The translations under genes and the position numbers were made by a program. From Pempheris klunzingeri (Eukaryota; Chordata; Actinopteri; Acropomatiformes; Pempheridae): a stretch of 64,000 nt of DNA. Positions 34,561-45,859 of this stretch are shown one piece after another. The DNA lies in assembly GCF_042242105.1 (NCBI RefSeq), contig NC_092016.1:2352501-2416500 (forward strand). The letters are read 5' to 3'. Below the pieces are notes generated by a model, which searched no databases, was not told the origin of the DNA, and was given only the letters and a program-made list of their open reading frames with translations. Each line of letters starts with the position of its first letter. Positions within the stretch are counted from its first letter, which is position 1.

Positions 34561-36816
34561 CAGCACTGACACGGAGGTTATTGTTTTTTTGGGAATTACA
34601 GTTTTAGTGGTAAGTTAGATGAGATGATGTCGGCTTTGAATCAAACACTGCTTTTGATTCATTCTCCATAAAACCGCACAGATTGGCCTTGAATTAACAA
34701 ACAAGTGACCAGATATTGATGATGATTATGGACGACCACCAACACGTCTTTGATGTTCATCTTTTAGCCACAGCTGTGACAGTAACAGAGATAAAGACTC
34801 AGCATTACTCCGAAAAAAGACGATGTTTTCGAGTCAATTTATCTCAAAATGGAATTAATGGAAAAGGCGTCTTTGAGTGTAACAGCAAGCAGAGAATTGT
34901 TTGCGCTCCGCCGAGTTTGATTAATCAGTCGAGAGCTACTTAAGCAGCTCTCACAATTGGAATTTGATTTGTCTCCAAAAATGTGCCGGTTAAATATTTT
35001 CTCTCCGTGTTTGCCAGAGAGAGAAAAGCTGTCTGTGCAGTTTGTGATGAGCTTACGAGAAAACGCCTGCTGACTTCAGACTAAACCACATTAAACAGCA
35101 GAATGAGACGACGGCCAAAATACAGACGGGATAAAACTGGACGCACAAACAACAACAACAACAACAACAACAGCAGACAGAAACGCTTGTTCGGTTCAAT
35201 TAACCAGAGAATAATTCTGTAAAATGATGTGTTTTGCTTTCTTTCATCCAGATTAATGATGACAGAACACATGTTATCTGGATGATGGTGGTTTCACACA
35301 CTGATTTCTCCATCACCTCTCTAATCTCGACGTCTCGTCCCGGAGCTCTGCTGTCGAGGCTGGACCTACTCATTATACCTACAATTTATTAGATTAACAA
35401 CCTCACAATTAGAACAAAACAGGACAGGAAAAGCACTTAGTGCTGCAAAAACGTCTGTCGGACCCGACTTAATGTTTTGGAAAAAGGTTCATTCACTCAC
35501 AATAATGTGAAAGTGGGTGGAAGCCTGGATTCTCCGAAGTGGGGGAAGAGCAGTGATTGAAGCCAAGCCACAGCTTTATTGATTAGCTATTGAGTAACTG
35601 CAGTCAGATCCAAAGGTATTTGGACAGTCACACAGTTTTTATGCTCCCACTCTGCATTAGTGCTTCTCTGCAGGTTCAATCTTACTTTGAATCGTAAACC
35701 TGTAGACTTTGAGCTTTAAAGGTGGAAATTAGATCTGAATTCTCTTCGCTCTGCGTAAAGGGAGGCCCCTTTGTGCTCTTGAGGCCGTATTCCCCTCGGA
35801 AAGTAGAAGCTGATTACATGATGATCACACAGCAGCAGGTAGCAGAGACGCTGTGTGAAAACCTAGAAAGTCTGAGATGCTTTTGGTGCAGCTGGTATTA
35901 TGTTTGCTTCAAGATTCAAGTCCACGTGAGCCTCTAGATCAGCATTACGCCTGGGGAACTCCTGATAGCCCCAACTTGGCACTGACTAATACAGAAGTGC
36001 CTTAGAAATGAGCCAGAGGACATTGTTCGGTGTCATTAAACCTACATGTAGAATAAGTCGTGATGATTCAAACACTCGGGAGTCTTTTCCATTCCTCACG
36101 TTGGCTGATTGGGATCCCGCCATCGAAACACGTGGTGACACCATTAAAGTGGTGTTACAAACTGTTAATGCTTGCCTGGACAGATGTCATGTTACTACTA
36201 GTATATCATATGAATAGTAGTGACATCATTGGTAAAACTTCACGTACATAAAAGAGCATAAAGAGTGGAAACGTTAGCCTGATTAAGGCACCGACACATC
36301 GCTCATAAGCCCTGGTAAAACTGCAAAATGTCATTTTTACACTTTTAATATTGTGCAAATTCAACAAAGAAGCAATAAAGTACCTTTTACCTGCAGACAG
36401 AGCCATGCTGGCTGTTTCCCCCATGACTTTATGCTAAGCTAAGCTAACGACGACGAAAGCCAACGACTATATTTCCCAAAATGCAACCAGTTTTACACGC
36501 TGGCAGTACTGTTTTAATGGAATCTCCATCTCATAAACATGATCAGTCTTTTTCGACTTGTCCAGGCTTCTCCACAGAGGAGGGAGCTGTAGCTACACCT
36601 GCTCCGACCACAGGCGCTCACCATGAAAACAGAGTGATCCATTACACCATCTCTTCTGGAAATATTAGCTGTGATGCATTAAGGTGTAAGCCAGCGCTCA
36701 GGAAACACCGGCTTCATCAGGGCCTGCAGGTGTTACAGTTCATCTAAGTGCTCTCAGTTTTCTTAATGTAATAACACTTTTCTTCTGAGGAGTTCAGCAG
36801 GGACACAGGAAGGGGA

Positions 36817-36819
<3 letters not shown>

Positions 36820-36858
<39 letters not shown>

Positions 36859-36989
36859 AAACAGGGGAAGCCCATGACAGAGAGCGTGAAAGAGAGTTGG
36901 TGTTAAACGAATGGCTGAGATGATTGCAAGTGCTGGTGGAGGAATTGAATTCTGAGCAGGTCGTATTTCAGCCTGGCGAGAGGGAGGGC

Positions 36990-37026
<37 letters not shown>
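36820..37026. repeat. Paired (GT)n and (CA)n microsatellites
   Basis: A GT tract (36820-36857) and a CA tract (36992-37026) lie 135 bp apart in opposite sense, so a single strand could fold into a long imperfect hairpin. Confidence 0.8.
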
Positions 37027-37032
<6 letters not shown>

Positions 37033-37899
37033 AAATATATACACACTCAGACACACACACACTATTTCGCTGTTGCACCTCAGCTGCCGAGCCACTTCAC
37101 ACAGATCTCCAGCATCATTAGAAAGCTGCAGTGTGAGCTCGTCTTAACTCGACTGACTGTCTGTTTAGAAAAGTCTAAAGAAAAAGAGCTTCATAGTGAA
37201 GCTTCCTCTTTAAAATCAGAGCTTTAACATCGTTAAAAGCTCTCCAGGTAATCAGCACACAACTTTTGGTGTGCAAAGCAAAGTATTAAAGGGACAATCC
37301 GTACCTCCAACAGTCACAGACATGCACGCAGCCTAAAGCCTCTGCTGCAAACCTCACAGACAGAAACAGGCATGAAACCAGTCAACCAGTCAACCAGTCA
37401 ACGCTCTGTTGTCTCCAGGTGTCATCATCTGGATCACTTCATGATTCCCAACCTGCCAAAGCCACCAGAAAGCCGTAAATATAGAATATATAGTTGGGTG
37501 TTTCCTGCCTGGTGGGGGTTAGAGGGTCAGGTGGCACACAGTTTGATCTGGCCGAACTTTCTGAGCACCGATGGAACTTTGTTTAAAGTAAAGAAAGACG
37601 AGTCCAGAGACTCGTCGTGACTTGACTTGAACTTCTCTGTACATTTTGTCCTGACAGCGTTTTTCCACAGCTCTTTGTGCTGCTGCTGAATCAAATACTG
37701 AACCTACCAGGAAGAAGATATTACACAGAACAGTACATCTCCATCCTTAGTCCCTCAGCTCCAAACCTCACACTGACCAGCAGCCCTAGAAGGTCTCTGA
37801 ACTCTCCCCTACAAAATAAAAGCTGTCATCTCTTTTCTTATCTGTCCTCTAACCCCCTGAAGCATCACTTCCCTCCCACAGCCAATAACCTGCCGCTGG

Positions 37900-38676
37900 T
37901 TCAGGTCCACTTGCGATGCCAATCAATACGTGGTGGGGGGGAGAGAGGAGCGGGCTGCGGTGCCAGGAGAGCCTCCATCCCGTCTGCTGAGACGCATTCA
38001 CGGCGCAGCTAATGCCTGAATCCCCTCACTGTCAACAAAGAGCCGGGAAGGAGGTAAAAAAGACGCATTCAGGTCCGCCAGGTCTCGGCATGACGCGCAG
38101 AGGAGAGCCGGCTCGGTGGGGGCCGACCGGCCTGAGAGAGCACGCATTTCTTACCCGGAGTTTTCTTTTGGTGCAGTAGGGAGGAAGGAGGAGGAGGAGG
38201 AGGAGGAGGGTAGACCAACTCCACCGCTCTCCCTTCTTCAGGCGCCTCTCTCCATCCACTGGCACCGGTGCCGGTCCGGTCTGTGTATCCCGGGGGGGCG
38301 GAGGAGGGGAGGGAAGCGCCGTTCACACTCCTCCCGTCTCAGCGCATCCGAGAAGCTCCCAGACGAGGCCAGCTGGAGGAGGAAGAGGAGCAGAGGGGAG
38401 AAGAAGGAGGAGGAGGAGGAGGAGGAGGAGGAGGAGGGGGTTAGTCTTCCTCTCGGAGGTGTCCGTCAGTTTGCGCTGCAGCTCGCTGGAGTCTGAGAAG
38501 CAGCTCAGCGACCGACCGACCGACCGAGCAACCGACCGACCGACCGACTGCAGAGCAAAGTCCCACCCCTGCAGTGAAACTTCCACCGGCGGGCCGCTCA
38601 ATAACACGACCACCGCCCCCCCTCCTCCCCCTCCTCCCCCCTCTCCCCCTCCTCTAAGGCTCCACAGCAGCACTGA

Positions 38677-38736
<60 letters not shown>

Positions 38737-38770
38737 CCTGCTGTTACGCAATGGGCGCACGGGGAGGTAA
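37900..38770 (-). promoter_or_regulatory. syt12: GC-rich candidate promoter and 5' non-coding exon of syt12
   Basis: This block is richer in G+C and CpG than its surroundings. It contains GGA-repeat tracts (38179-38208 and 38406-38437), CCGA tetranucleotide repeats (38511-38548), a C-rich tract and a long CA tract (38680-38733). On the minus strand a strong donor CTCCGG|GTAAGAAATG occurs at 38155/38154, suitable for a non-coding first exon spliced to the acceptor at 29540. Both the promoter and its assignment to syt12 are inferences; an unannotated transcript on the plus strand is possible. Confidence 0.4.
38680..38733. repeat. (CA)27 microsatellite
   Basis: An uninterrupted CA array next to the candidate promoter, followed by a G-run (38769-38788) and a (CAT)n tract (38810-38835). 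Confidence 0.9.
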
Positions 38771-39099
38771 GGGGGGGGGGGGGGGGGGCAAACTTTTCAA
38801 GTCTCCCTCATCATCATCATCATCATCATCATCATCCCTCCTCCCCCACAAAGCTCTCCTGACCCCCAAATTCTGTCCCAAGAACTAAACTCCTCCTCCC
38901 TCCCTCCCTCCCTCCCTCCTTCTCCTCCTTCATCATCTTCATCTTCATCACCATTTCAGCTGTTGGGATGATTCAGTGTGAAATTACATAACCGTCTATA
39001 CTGGGGGGGTGAGGGGGGGGGACAGGGTGCAGTGATGACACTCATTCATCCTCACATACAGGCAGCTCCCAGGGAACCACATGAAAGGTAAAAGGAACT

Positions 39100-39150
39100 C
39101 CTCTTCTTCCTCCTCCTCTTCCTCCTCCTCCTCCTCCTCCTCCTCCTGCT
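39100..39150. repeat. (TCC)n polypyrimidine tract
   Basis: Mainly TCC and TTCC units. Together with the GGA tracts near 38.2 and 38.4 kb it makes a 1-kb zone rich in purine/pyrimidine mirror-like sequence. Confidence 0.85.
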
Positions 39151-41624
39151 GCCAGTGCCTCCTCATCACACTCAGTAACACCATAGAGGGTTTAAGAGTT
39201 CTAACTATTCATTTATTCATTTATTTACACCAGCCAGAGGGATTTTCACAACCTGGCAACCCAAAGGTTCTTACTAACCACTGATTTCTGATGTTTAAGG
39301 TCTGAACAAATGATTCATTGATCACTAATATTAAAGACAAGCATCTTTCCTCAGAGGCTCTTTTGACTTTAAACTTTCTCTACTTTTGTTTGTTCGGCAT
39401 CTTATTAAAAATACTTTTTGTGACGTCACCCTCAACGTGAACAGCAGCTCTGCCGATCAGCCAATCATAATATATCAGATTATATTGATAAATATATACT
39501 AACACCTTCTAAATCTGTCGAGGCAGACGAGCGACAGTGTCTGAGGCTGCTCGGGGAAAAGTTGATGCTCGTTCACACGTTTTCTGCTGCAACACTTTTG
39601 GCTGAAGTGTTTCTCTGCGGTGTTTTTCTGGTTTGGGTGGAAACACACAGGGACAAACACAGAACATCACCAACACACAACGAGGAGTTTGCACTTTTGA
39701 ATGTGTCCTTTTGATTCTTCACACGTCTGCAGAAATGTTTGTTCTTCCTCTGATCCTCTGCTAATATTTCACCAGAGCTGAATGTTCTCGAAGGCCTCTC
39801 TCTCCTTCTCCAGGTGCTTTTTAACCTGCTGAACAGAACAGATGTTGGTACACGCTGCACAGTTGCCTTACATCCCTCCCACCAGAGGTCCCCTGACCCC
39901 CAGTTTGGGCTGCTTTGACCTCATTCAATTAGATTATTGATTAAGTAATGACTCACAATACAGGTAATAAACCCAGTGGAGCATCGCAGTGGCTCCAGAC
40001 GGATGAAGGTGAGGATTAGTGCCAGCAGGAAACGCTCACCACGGCTTGATGCAGTCAAACAGTGGAGGCACAAAGGTTTGCAGCAGGTCCTGGAGGAGCA
40101 AACGCCTGCACAGTGAACGAGTGTCACAGCTCTGACTGGAGGTAGGTAATATGGCCTGTGAGCAGATCCTGTGCTCTGTAACACTTTGTCTTGGCCTTTC
40201 CACCTTAAATACTCGTGTCTGTGGAGGATCCTGGGTTTTGACGAGGACAGAAGGAACAAACAGAACATTAAGCTCAGCTGATCAAACAAACCTGTCAACC
40301 TAATAATAGAAGAATGGTGAAACAGGCACCTAAAAAAAGGTCTTGTTATGTCAGATAGGAGTGTAACCTCAGTGCAGAGAGGGTCAAACCATCTTTTTGG
40401 CTCAAGCTTCATCACCGTACTCGCTCCTCTTCGCTCTCCTGTCCATCCAAGTATGCACAGCCTGTCTTCACAGCTTCCTGCCTCACTGAGCTGAAAGGGG
40501 CATCGCTAAAAGTCAAAGTCAACACTGTAATGGTCAGTTTACAGGACGCTGAGCGGCAGCAGAGTGGTGCATTCTGGCTTTTCTTAGCCTTTTGAATGTC
40601 TCCATCTGGTGGTGGAGCATAGAAACACTTCAGGTTCCAATAAAAGAGTCTGTAAAACTCATACACGTGTTGTTTTAACCACGTAGATGCTTTAAAAAAA
40701 AAAAGGTGAACAGGACTAGACAAGAAAAGAGCATTAGAGGGATTCAATTGAAGCAATATTTTCACATCTTTATTTTCATTAAGATGCTCAGAAGGATGTT
40801 ATTGATCAGCGCTGAGCTGGGGAGACCGTCTGTGCTCTGGGGGCTGCTGCTGGCTGATATAACTAAATCACAGAGCCAATCTGTGAATCTCATATTCTGA
40901 CAAAACATCCATCGATCCACGCAGACAGAAACATCAGACTTTAACATTAGAGACTGAACTAATAACCGAATAAGTCAGAGCTGTCGAGGAGTCTTTAACT
41001 TTGAAGACACACATGCTGCTCTGGGAAACATAGACTGTGCAAAGAAAAACATCCTCTTAATTTATTGTAGATTTCTTTGCAGTTTAAAAAAAACACTCAC
41101 AGGGATTTGGTGGATGTTCCAAACCCCCCGAGAAGACGAATGTGCTTCCACTTTTAGTATGGTCACTGTAAATAATTGAAAGGCTCATTATCAGCTCAGT
41201 GATGGTTCTTATTTAGCTGAAATCAGAGATGTTGTAGAGACGTCAAACACTATCACCCCTAAAAATGTAACTGAAGTAGGTAATAAAGTTCTTCAGATGG
41301 TGGGAGACAGAGTCTTGATTAAAAATGCTGTAAAATCAGTCTTAATATTAATTCACTCATGTAAGGAAGTTCAAACTTTTCACCTCCTTTTAAAATCTGC
41401 CCGCTGACTATAATTCGATCCTGCAGCAGCAATAACACAATGGCACAAGGTGAATATATAAAAACATATATTTATTGTTCTGTTACTGATGGTTAACTTG
41501 ATCGACAATGAATGGCGGCAGGCCAGAAGACATACTGTACACGTATTAATAGAAAGCCTCGGAGGGCTTCACTTTTTCTGTTCAGTGGCAATTAACACTG
41601 CGAAGAGGAAACCAGAGTGAAGAG

Positions 41625-41672
<48 letters not shown>

Positions 41673-43670
41673 AATAAACAGTATCCGCTGTGGGCCGAGC
41701 AGCTGATGAATGCTGGGAGTTAATGGCGCGTTCAAAAGTTGTCCTTCAGCCTCTTTTCAAAGTGGTTCATCTCCTAAGCAGAGGGGTAAAAATACTGTAC
41801 ATTGTTCTGTATATTAACGCTTCTTCACCACGAGGCCTGAAGAATAAGGTCTTCTTCAGTCATCCTTTGCGCGGGACAGTGATAACTACTCCCCCCCTTC
41901 TTTTTTTTCTTGCCTCCAGAACAAGCGAGGTCAAAGAAAGTCAAGTAAAGCTTTAAAAATGAATATATGATATTTAGACTCTTCTAAAGACAGAAATAGG
42001 TGCTCTGTACTCGACAAAATAGTGTGTGGATTAAAATAGATTAAGGTTATATATATTTATACTATATATACTATATAAAGGCTTAGATCTGTAGACACAA
42101 GGACAGCCACCAGTGCTGCCCACACACATTCCTCTGGACACAAACCACCCAAACTCACACCTTGCTTTGTCTCACTGTCTCTCTGTGGACCGTGAAGTCT
42201 TGTACTGTACATCTGCAGGAAGAGGAACACAGGATCCTGATCCATAAAGTACTCCCCCCCCCAAAAAACAAACTTAAACCAGAGCAAATAAAGTGAAGGT
42301 TTGGAAGAAGCGAAGCTGTTTTGCTGTGTCAGTTTGAAGACATCGACCCCCCCCCCCCACCCTGCATGTGTATCAGACGCCTTTCAGGGTGTTTGATCGT
42401 GAATAAATCAATGTGCATTAAGCTCCAAACGTTAACAGTTTCTGACTGTTTTTTATGGGGAAGCTGAGGCTTGTGCACATGTATCACTTCCCCCGACTGC
42501 AGGCTGGAAGGTGCTGATCGATAACACACACAGCTCATTTCATTAAAGCAGAATAAATCCGTTGAGTGACGAGCGGAGCGTCGATGCAGGATCTGCAACG
42601 ACAAAGAGGACGGGAAACGAGGCAGGAGGGATGGAAACAAGTCTCAGTGGTTGAGGAGATGGTTTCTCTTCGAGGCTGTGGGTGATTATGACACTAAGAG
42701 TTTATGTTTGAAACAAAGTGGTTCAGTTTCTGAGGCGGGAGAGACCGGGTCCAAATGTCCTGTTTCAGTCCAGACAAGCTTTTACATTCCACACAAGTCG
42801 AATCCAGCTCCTCTGATTCACAGGGACGTTTTCTGAAACAGTCCCTCCTGCGTCGCCGTCGACGAGCCGACGCTCAGGCTCAATGTGCAAAAGTCGTCCG
42901 TAACGCAGAGCCGCTCGAAAACAACGCGACAAAAAACACAACACGACAGACAAAGAACTTTCTGCAGTCCCTGAAACACCCCCCCCCCTCCCCCCCCACA
43001 CCAGCACCACCAGCACCCACTGTGAGTAGTTCTTCACACTGAACTTCACTTTGTCTCTTGAATTGCAGGATTTCACTGAAATGACTCAGTTTATGTGCCA
43101 CAAAACTAACGGAGGAGAGGATTAAAGGAAATAACTAAAGATATGAATTGCACATACTCCGACAGAGCAGCCAGCCCAGCTGTGTCCCACTTTGACTTCT
43201 AAAACCTAAAGCTCGAACTTAAGGGAGCAACTCCAAACCGGCTTCTTAAAGTTTAAACCATGAGCCAATAATAATAATAATAATAATAATAAACGTGCTC
43301 ACTGTAATCATGTTTAGCTGAATTAAACATATCTGCTAAAAAAGTAACTCTGGACTGTGTAAACGGACTGTCGGTGGCCGATCTTTGGCTTCAGCGGTGA
43401 AGACGCTTCATCAGTCTGCACTAAAAACGTTCTGAAGAGGAAACCGTGGGGAAGGAAGCTTGTTTTGACTCTTCCTTCTGTTCCCTTCCCTTCATTTCTC
43501 CTTTTTCCTCCTCACAGCTTTCTAATCTGTGTCTTTTTGAAGAGCAGATTGCAGCTTACAAACTTTAAATCTCCATCTCTGATGCTTTCTCATGTTTCCT
43601 CTGCAGAAGCTGAATTCATCTGTGGTGTAATCTTTAGACGTCTGATAAAACTTCATGTGTAAACACAATA
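39151..43670. other. Intergenic stretch between syt12 and peak1
   Basis: No exon is recognised on either strand. It holds a GA array (41627-41667), C-runs near 42350 and 42975-43000, and an ATA tract at 43267-43292. Open frames are short and unconvincing. Confidence 0.45.
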
Positions 43671-43674
43671 AAAT

Positions 43675-44467
43675 CCCAAATTTATTCCATTTGACATCGA
43701 ATCAAATAACTCCTGGAGTTTACCACACTGCATCCAGCTGTGTAGACCTGCAGAAACATACAAATCTAATTCCCTCACACATTTGGTAAATCTCTTCAGT
43801 GTCATAATGGGCTTACAGGAGACGTCTTCTCCCATTTAAATCCACTAGCAGCACTCCATCCAGAGACCGCAGAGACTCCCTCACGCCTCTGGGTTCAGGT
43901 GTTAACGCACCTTTTAAACAAACTGAGCTACAATCTGCCCTCAAACTGGACTCACTCATCAGAATTAGAGAGTTTAAAACCTTTAAAGTCTTTATTGATT
44001 TGTGTAACTGCTTCAGGTAACAACTCTTTGTTTAAATTTGTATTGTGCACATTTCTTCTTTTTGTGTTTTTCGCTCTGCGTGTTTTCTTGTGAATGCAGC
44101 TTGTTCTCATAAAAGACTAAATGATAATAAAGTCACTGGCAAGAGACCAAACTAGCTGAACTACCTGTAATGTTTATATGCGTCTTGGATTTGGGTTTGA
44201 GAACAAAGTCAGACGGCCACTCTGCCTGCTGGACTCTGAACCATCCTGCTGCTGCTGACGAGAGCTCAGAACAACCTGGATCATGAAGCTCAGCGTGTTT
44301 GAAGGAAACACAGAACATCGCACAACCAGCTGTTTAGTTTTAGGTGAGCACTGTGGCTGCTGCAACAACAAAGCTGACTATTAGCTTACATCACACATTA
44401 GCGTCAGCAGAGGGACCACACGGGGGAGGTTGGATCTGTTGCCATAGTAACAGCCGGGTAGAGGATC
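43675..44467 (-). other. peak1: Probable 3' UTR of peak1
   Basis: Minus-strand AATAAA signals occur near 43990 and 43681, 480 and 790 bp after the peak1 stop codon. No other coding feature is visible. Which signal is used cannot be told. Confidence 0.45.
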
Positions 44468-45859
44468 TCAGAGTGGCTGCGACTGAGTCAGGTGGAGGGT
44501 GTGTGCTTGATGTGTTTGAGTTTGGTTCTGTGCCGGCTGGCTCTGGCTCTGGCTCTGGCTCTGGCTCTGAGACTGAGGATGTGGCTGCGGCTGCTGCAGG
44601 ATGTGCACCACCCGGCTCAGGGTGTCCGTGGTGGCAAACGCCAGATACTGGCAGCACAGCCAGTCCTCCAGGCTCACGCCGCACGCCGCGTCCAGCGAGC
44701 GCTCCGCAAACTTGATCATCATCAGCGTCCGCTTCAGGTCCAGCCAGTTCTGGAGGGTGGCCTCCCGCTGGCTGGCGGTGGCCCCCGACATGGGGCCGGT
44801 GCTGCTGCAGCCCAGCGCCTGGAACAAGTCCTCCCGAGGACCCCAGAGCAGGCACTGCAGGCAGGCCCGGGCCTCGGACATGCGGATCCTCTCAGACGGG
44901 TTGACAGTGAGCAGTAACCTGGCCAGCTGCTGCAGACCCTGCGAGTAGAGCGATCTGACGGGCAGCGGCGGCAGGTCGGCCCAGGTGTACTCCCGCTCCT
45001 TCAGCTCCGGCGTCTCCTCGAAGGGGTTGGGCCGGTGCAGCATCTCATAGATGAGAATCCCGGTCTGGAACTCGTCACACTTGCGGTACTGAGTCGCAGT
45101 GACAATTTCTGGTGCCAGGCGCGACTGGTCGCGCAGCGTACCGGGGTCGGCGGCCATGAGGGTGCTCTTCTGTTTGGCCTGGGAGAAGTTGCTGATGATG
45201 AGGCGGGCGGGGCAGGTGGCGTTGGCGGCGGCGGCGGCAGCGCTGGCGGAGGTTGCACCGGAAGCGTTGCCGCCGCTGTTGCTGTTGTTGTTGGGTTCAA
45301 GAATGTCCAGATTCCAGGGGTTGCCGGGTTGGCAGTGGACCAGCAGCAGGTTCTCCAGCCGCAGGTCGCAGTGGGTCACGTGGTACGGCTTCATGTGCTC
45401 CAGGCCCGAGCACAGCTGCAGCAGCAGCAGACAGACCTGGCGCTCGTACAGCTCCGGGTTATGAGCGTGCCGTGCCACGCCTTCTCGGACAAAGTCAGCC
45501 ACGGTCTGGAAGGGCACCTCACGTGTGATGACCACCACGCGGCTCTTCAAGCGGCCCGCGGTGCTCATGTGACCTGCTGCTGGGGTCTCATCTAATTTAC
45601 CATTTGAAGCTTTGGAGCCCGTCGTCTTGGTTTCAGTCTTAATCTCTTTCTCTTTCTCCTTCAGTCTGTTTACGTCTTCCTCCTCGTTCTCGTCCTCCTC
45701 CACCTCCTCATCCTCTTCCCAGGGCAGCAGGCGGGTGGGGACGTCAGCCAGGAAGTGGCCGCAGTCTTGCTGGATGTTGAAGTTCACGGCAAGGCTTTGT
45801 CTCACTGCCAGGCTGTGGAAGAACTGCTGCTGGGTCTCCTTCACTTTGCTGCGGCAGAT
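44468..45859 (-). CDS. peak1: peak1 last exon: pseudokinase core, dimerisation helices, Ser-Gln tail
   Basis: 464 codons including the stop. The intron falls directly after YAIK, the equivalent of the kinase VAIK lysine motif. The exon reads ICRSKVKE, an acidic insert (EEDEEVEEDENEEED), then VVVITREVP, HCDLRLENLLL in place of HRDLKxxN, SNFSQAK in place of DFG, and RLAPEI for APE. The loss of DFG and of a normal glycine loop is characteristic of this pseudokinase family. Between the catalytic-loop and DFG positions lies an Asn/Ser/Ala-rich insert with six consecutive Ala. After LQNWLDLKRTLMMIKFAE and the SLEDWLCCQYLAF helix comes a 41-residue Gln/Ser-rich tail that human PEAK1 lacks as far as I recall. 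Confidence 0.92.
   Translation of the reverse strand: MCRSKVKETQQQFFHSLAVRQSLAVNFNIQQDCGHFLADVPTRLLPWEEDEEVEEDENEEEDVNRLKEKEKEIKTETKTTGSKASNGKLDETPAAGHMSTAGRLKSRVVVITREVPFQTVADFVREGVARHAHNPELYERQVCLLLLQLCSGLEHMKPYHVTHCDLRLENLLLVHCQPGNPWNLDILEPNNNSNSGGNASGATSASAAAAAANATCPARLIISNFSQAKQKSTLMAADPGTLRDQSRLAPEIVTATQYRKCDEFQTGILIYEMLHRPNPFEETPELKEREYTWADLPPLPVRSLYSQGLQQLARLLLTVNPSERIRMSEARACLQCLLWGPREDLFQALGCSSTGPMSGATASQREATLQNWLDLKRTLMMIKFAERSLDAACGVSLEDWLCCQYLAFATTDTLSRVVHILQQPQPHPQSQSQSQSQSQSQPAQNQTQTHQAHTLHLTQSQPL

Larger units (their letters stand above)
29540..37900. other. Upstream region/5' intron of syt12, no coding exon seen
   Basis: If the first syt12 exon lies near 38 kb, this is its first intron. 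No coding exon is recognised. It holds polypurine and short CA/GT tracts (33232-33251, 36820-36857, 36992-37026) and dispersed repeat fragments (about 33830-34000 and 34380-34560). Several AT-rich stretches have homeodomain-like cores such as CCAATTAAAG (30671), ATGCAAAT (31419) and TTGATTAATCAG (34917), and could be conserved non-coding elements. Confidence 0.4.

Noticed and set aside
38509-38550. CRISPR-like spaced repeats (GACC/CCGA units)
   Set aside because: The units are contiguous tetranucleotides without spacers, in a eukaryotic genome.
38323-38760. 145-codon minus-strand frame near the candidate syt12 promoter
   Set aside because: It is mostly poly-Leu and Cys-Val from GGA and CA repeats. 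A non-coding exon is more plausible here.
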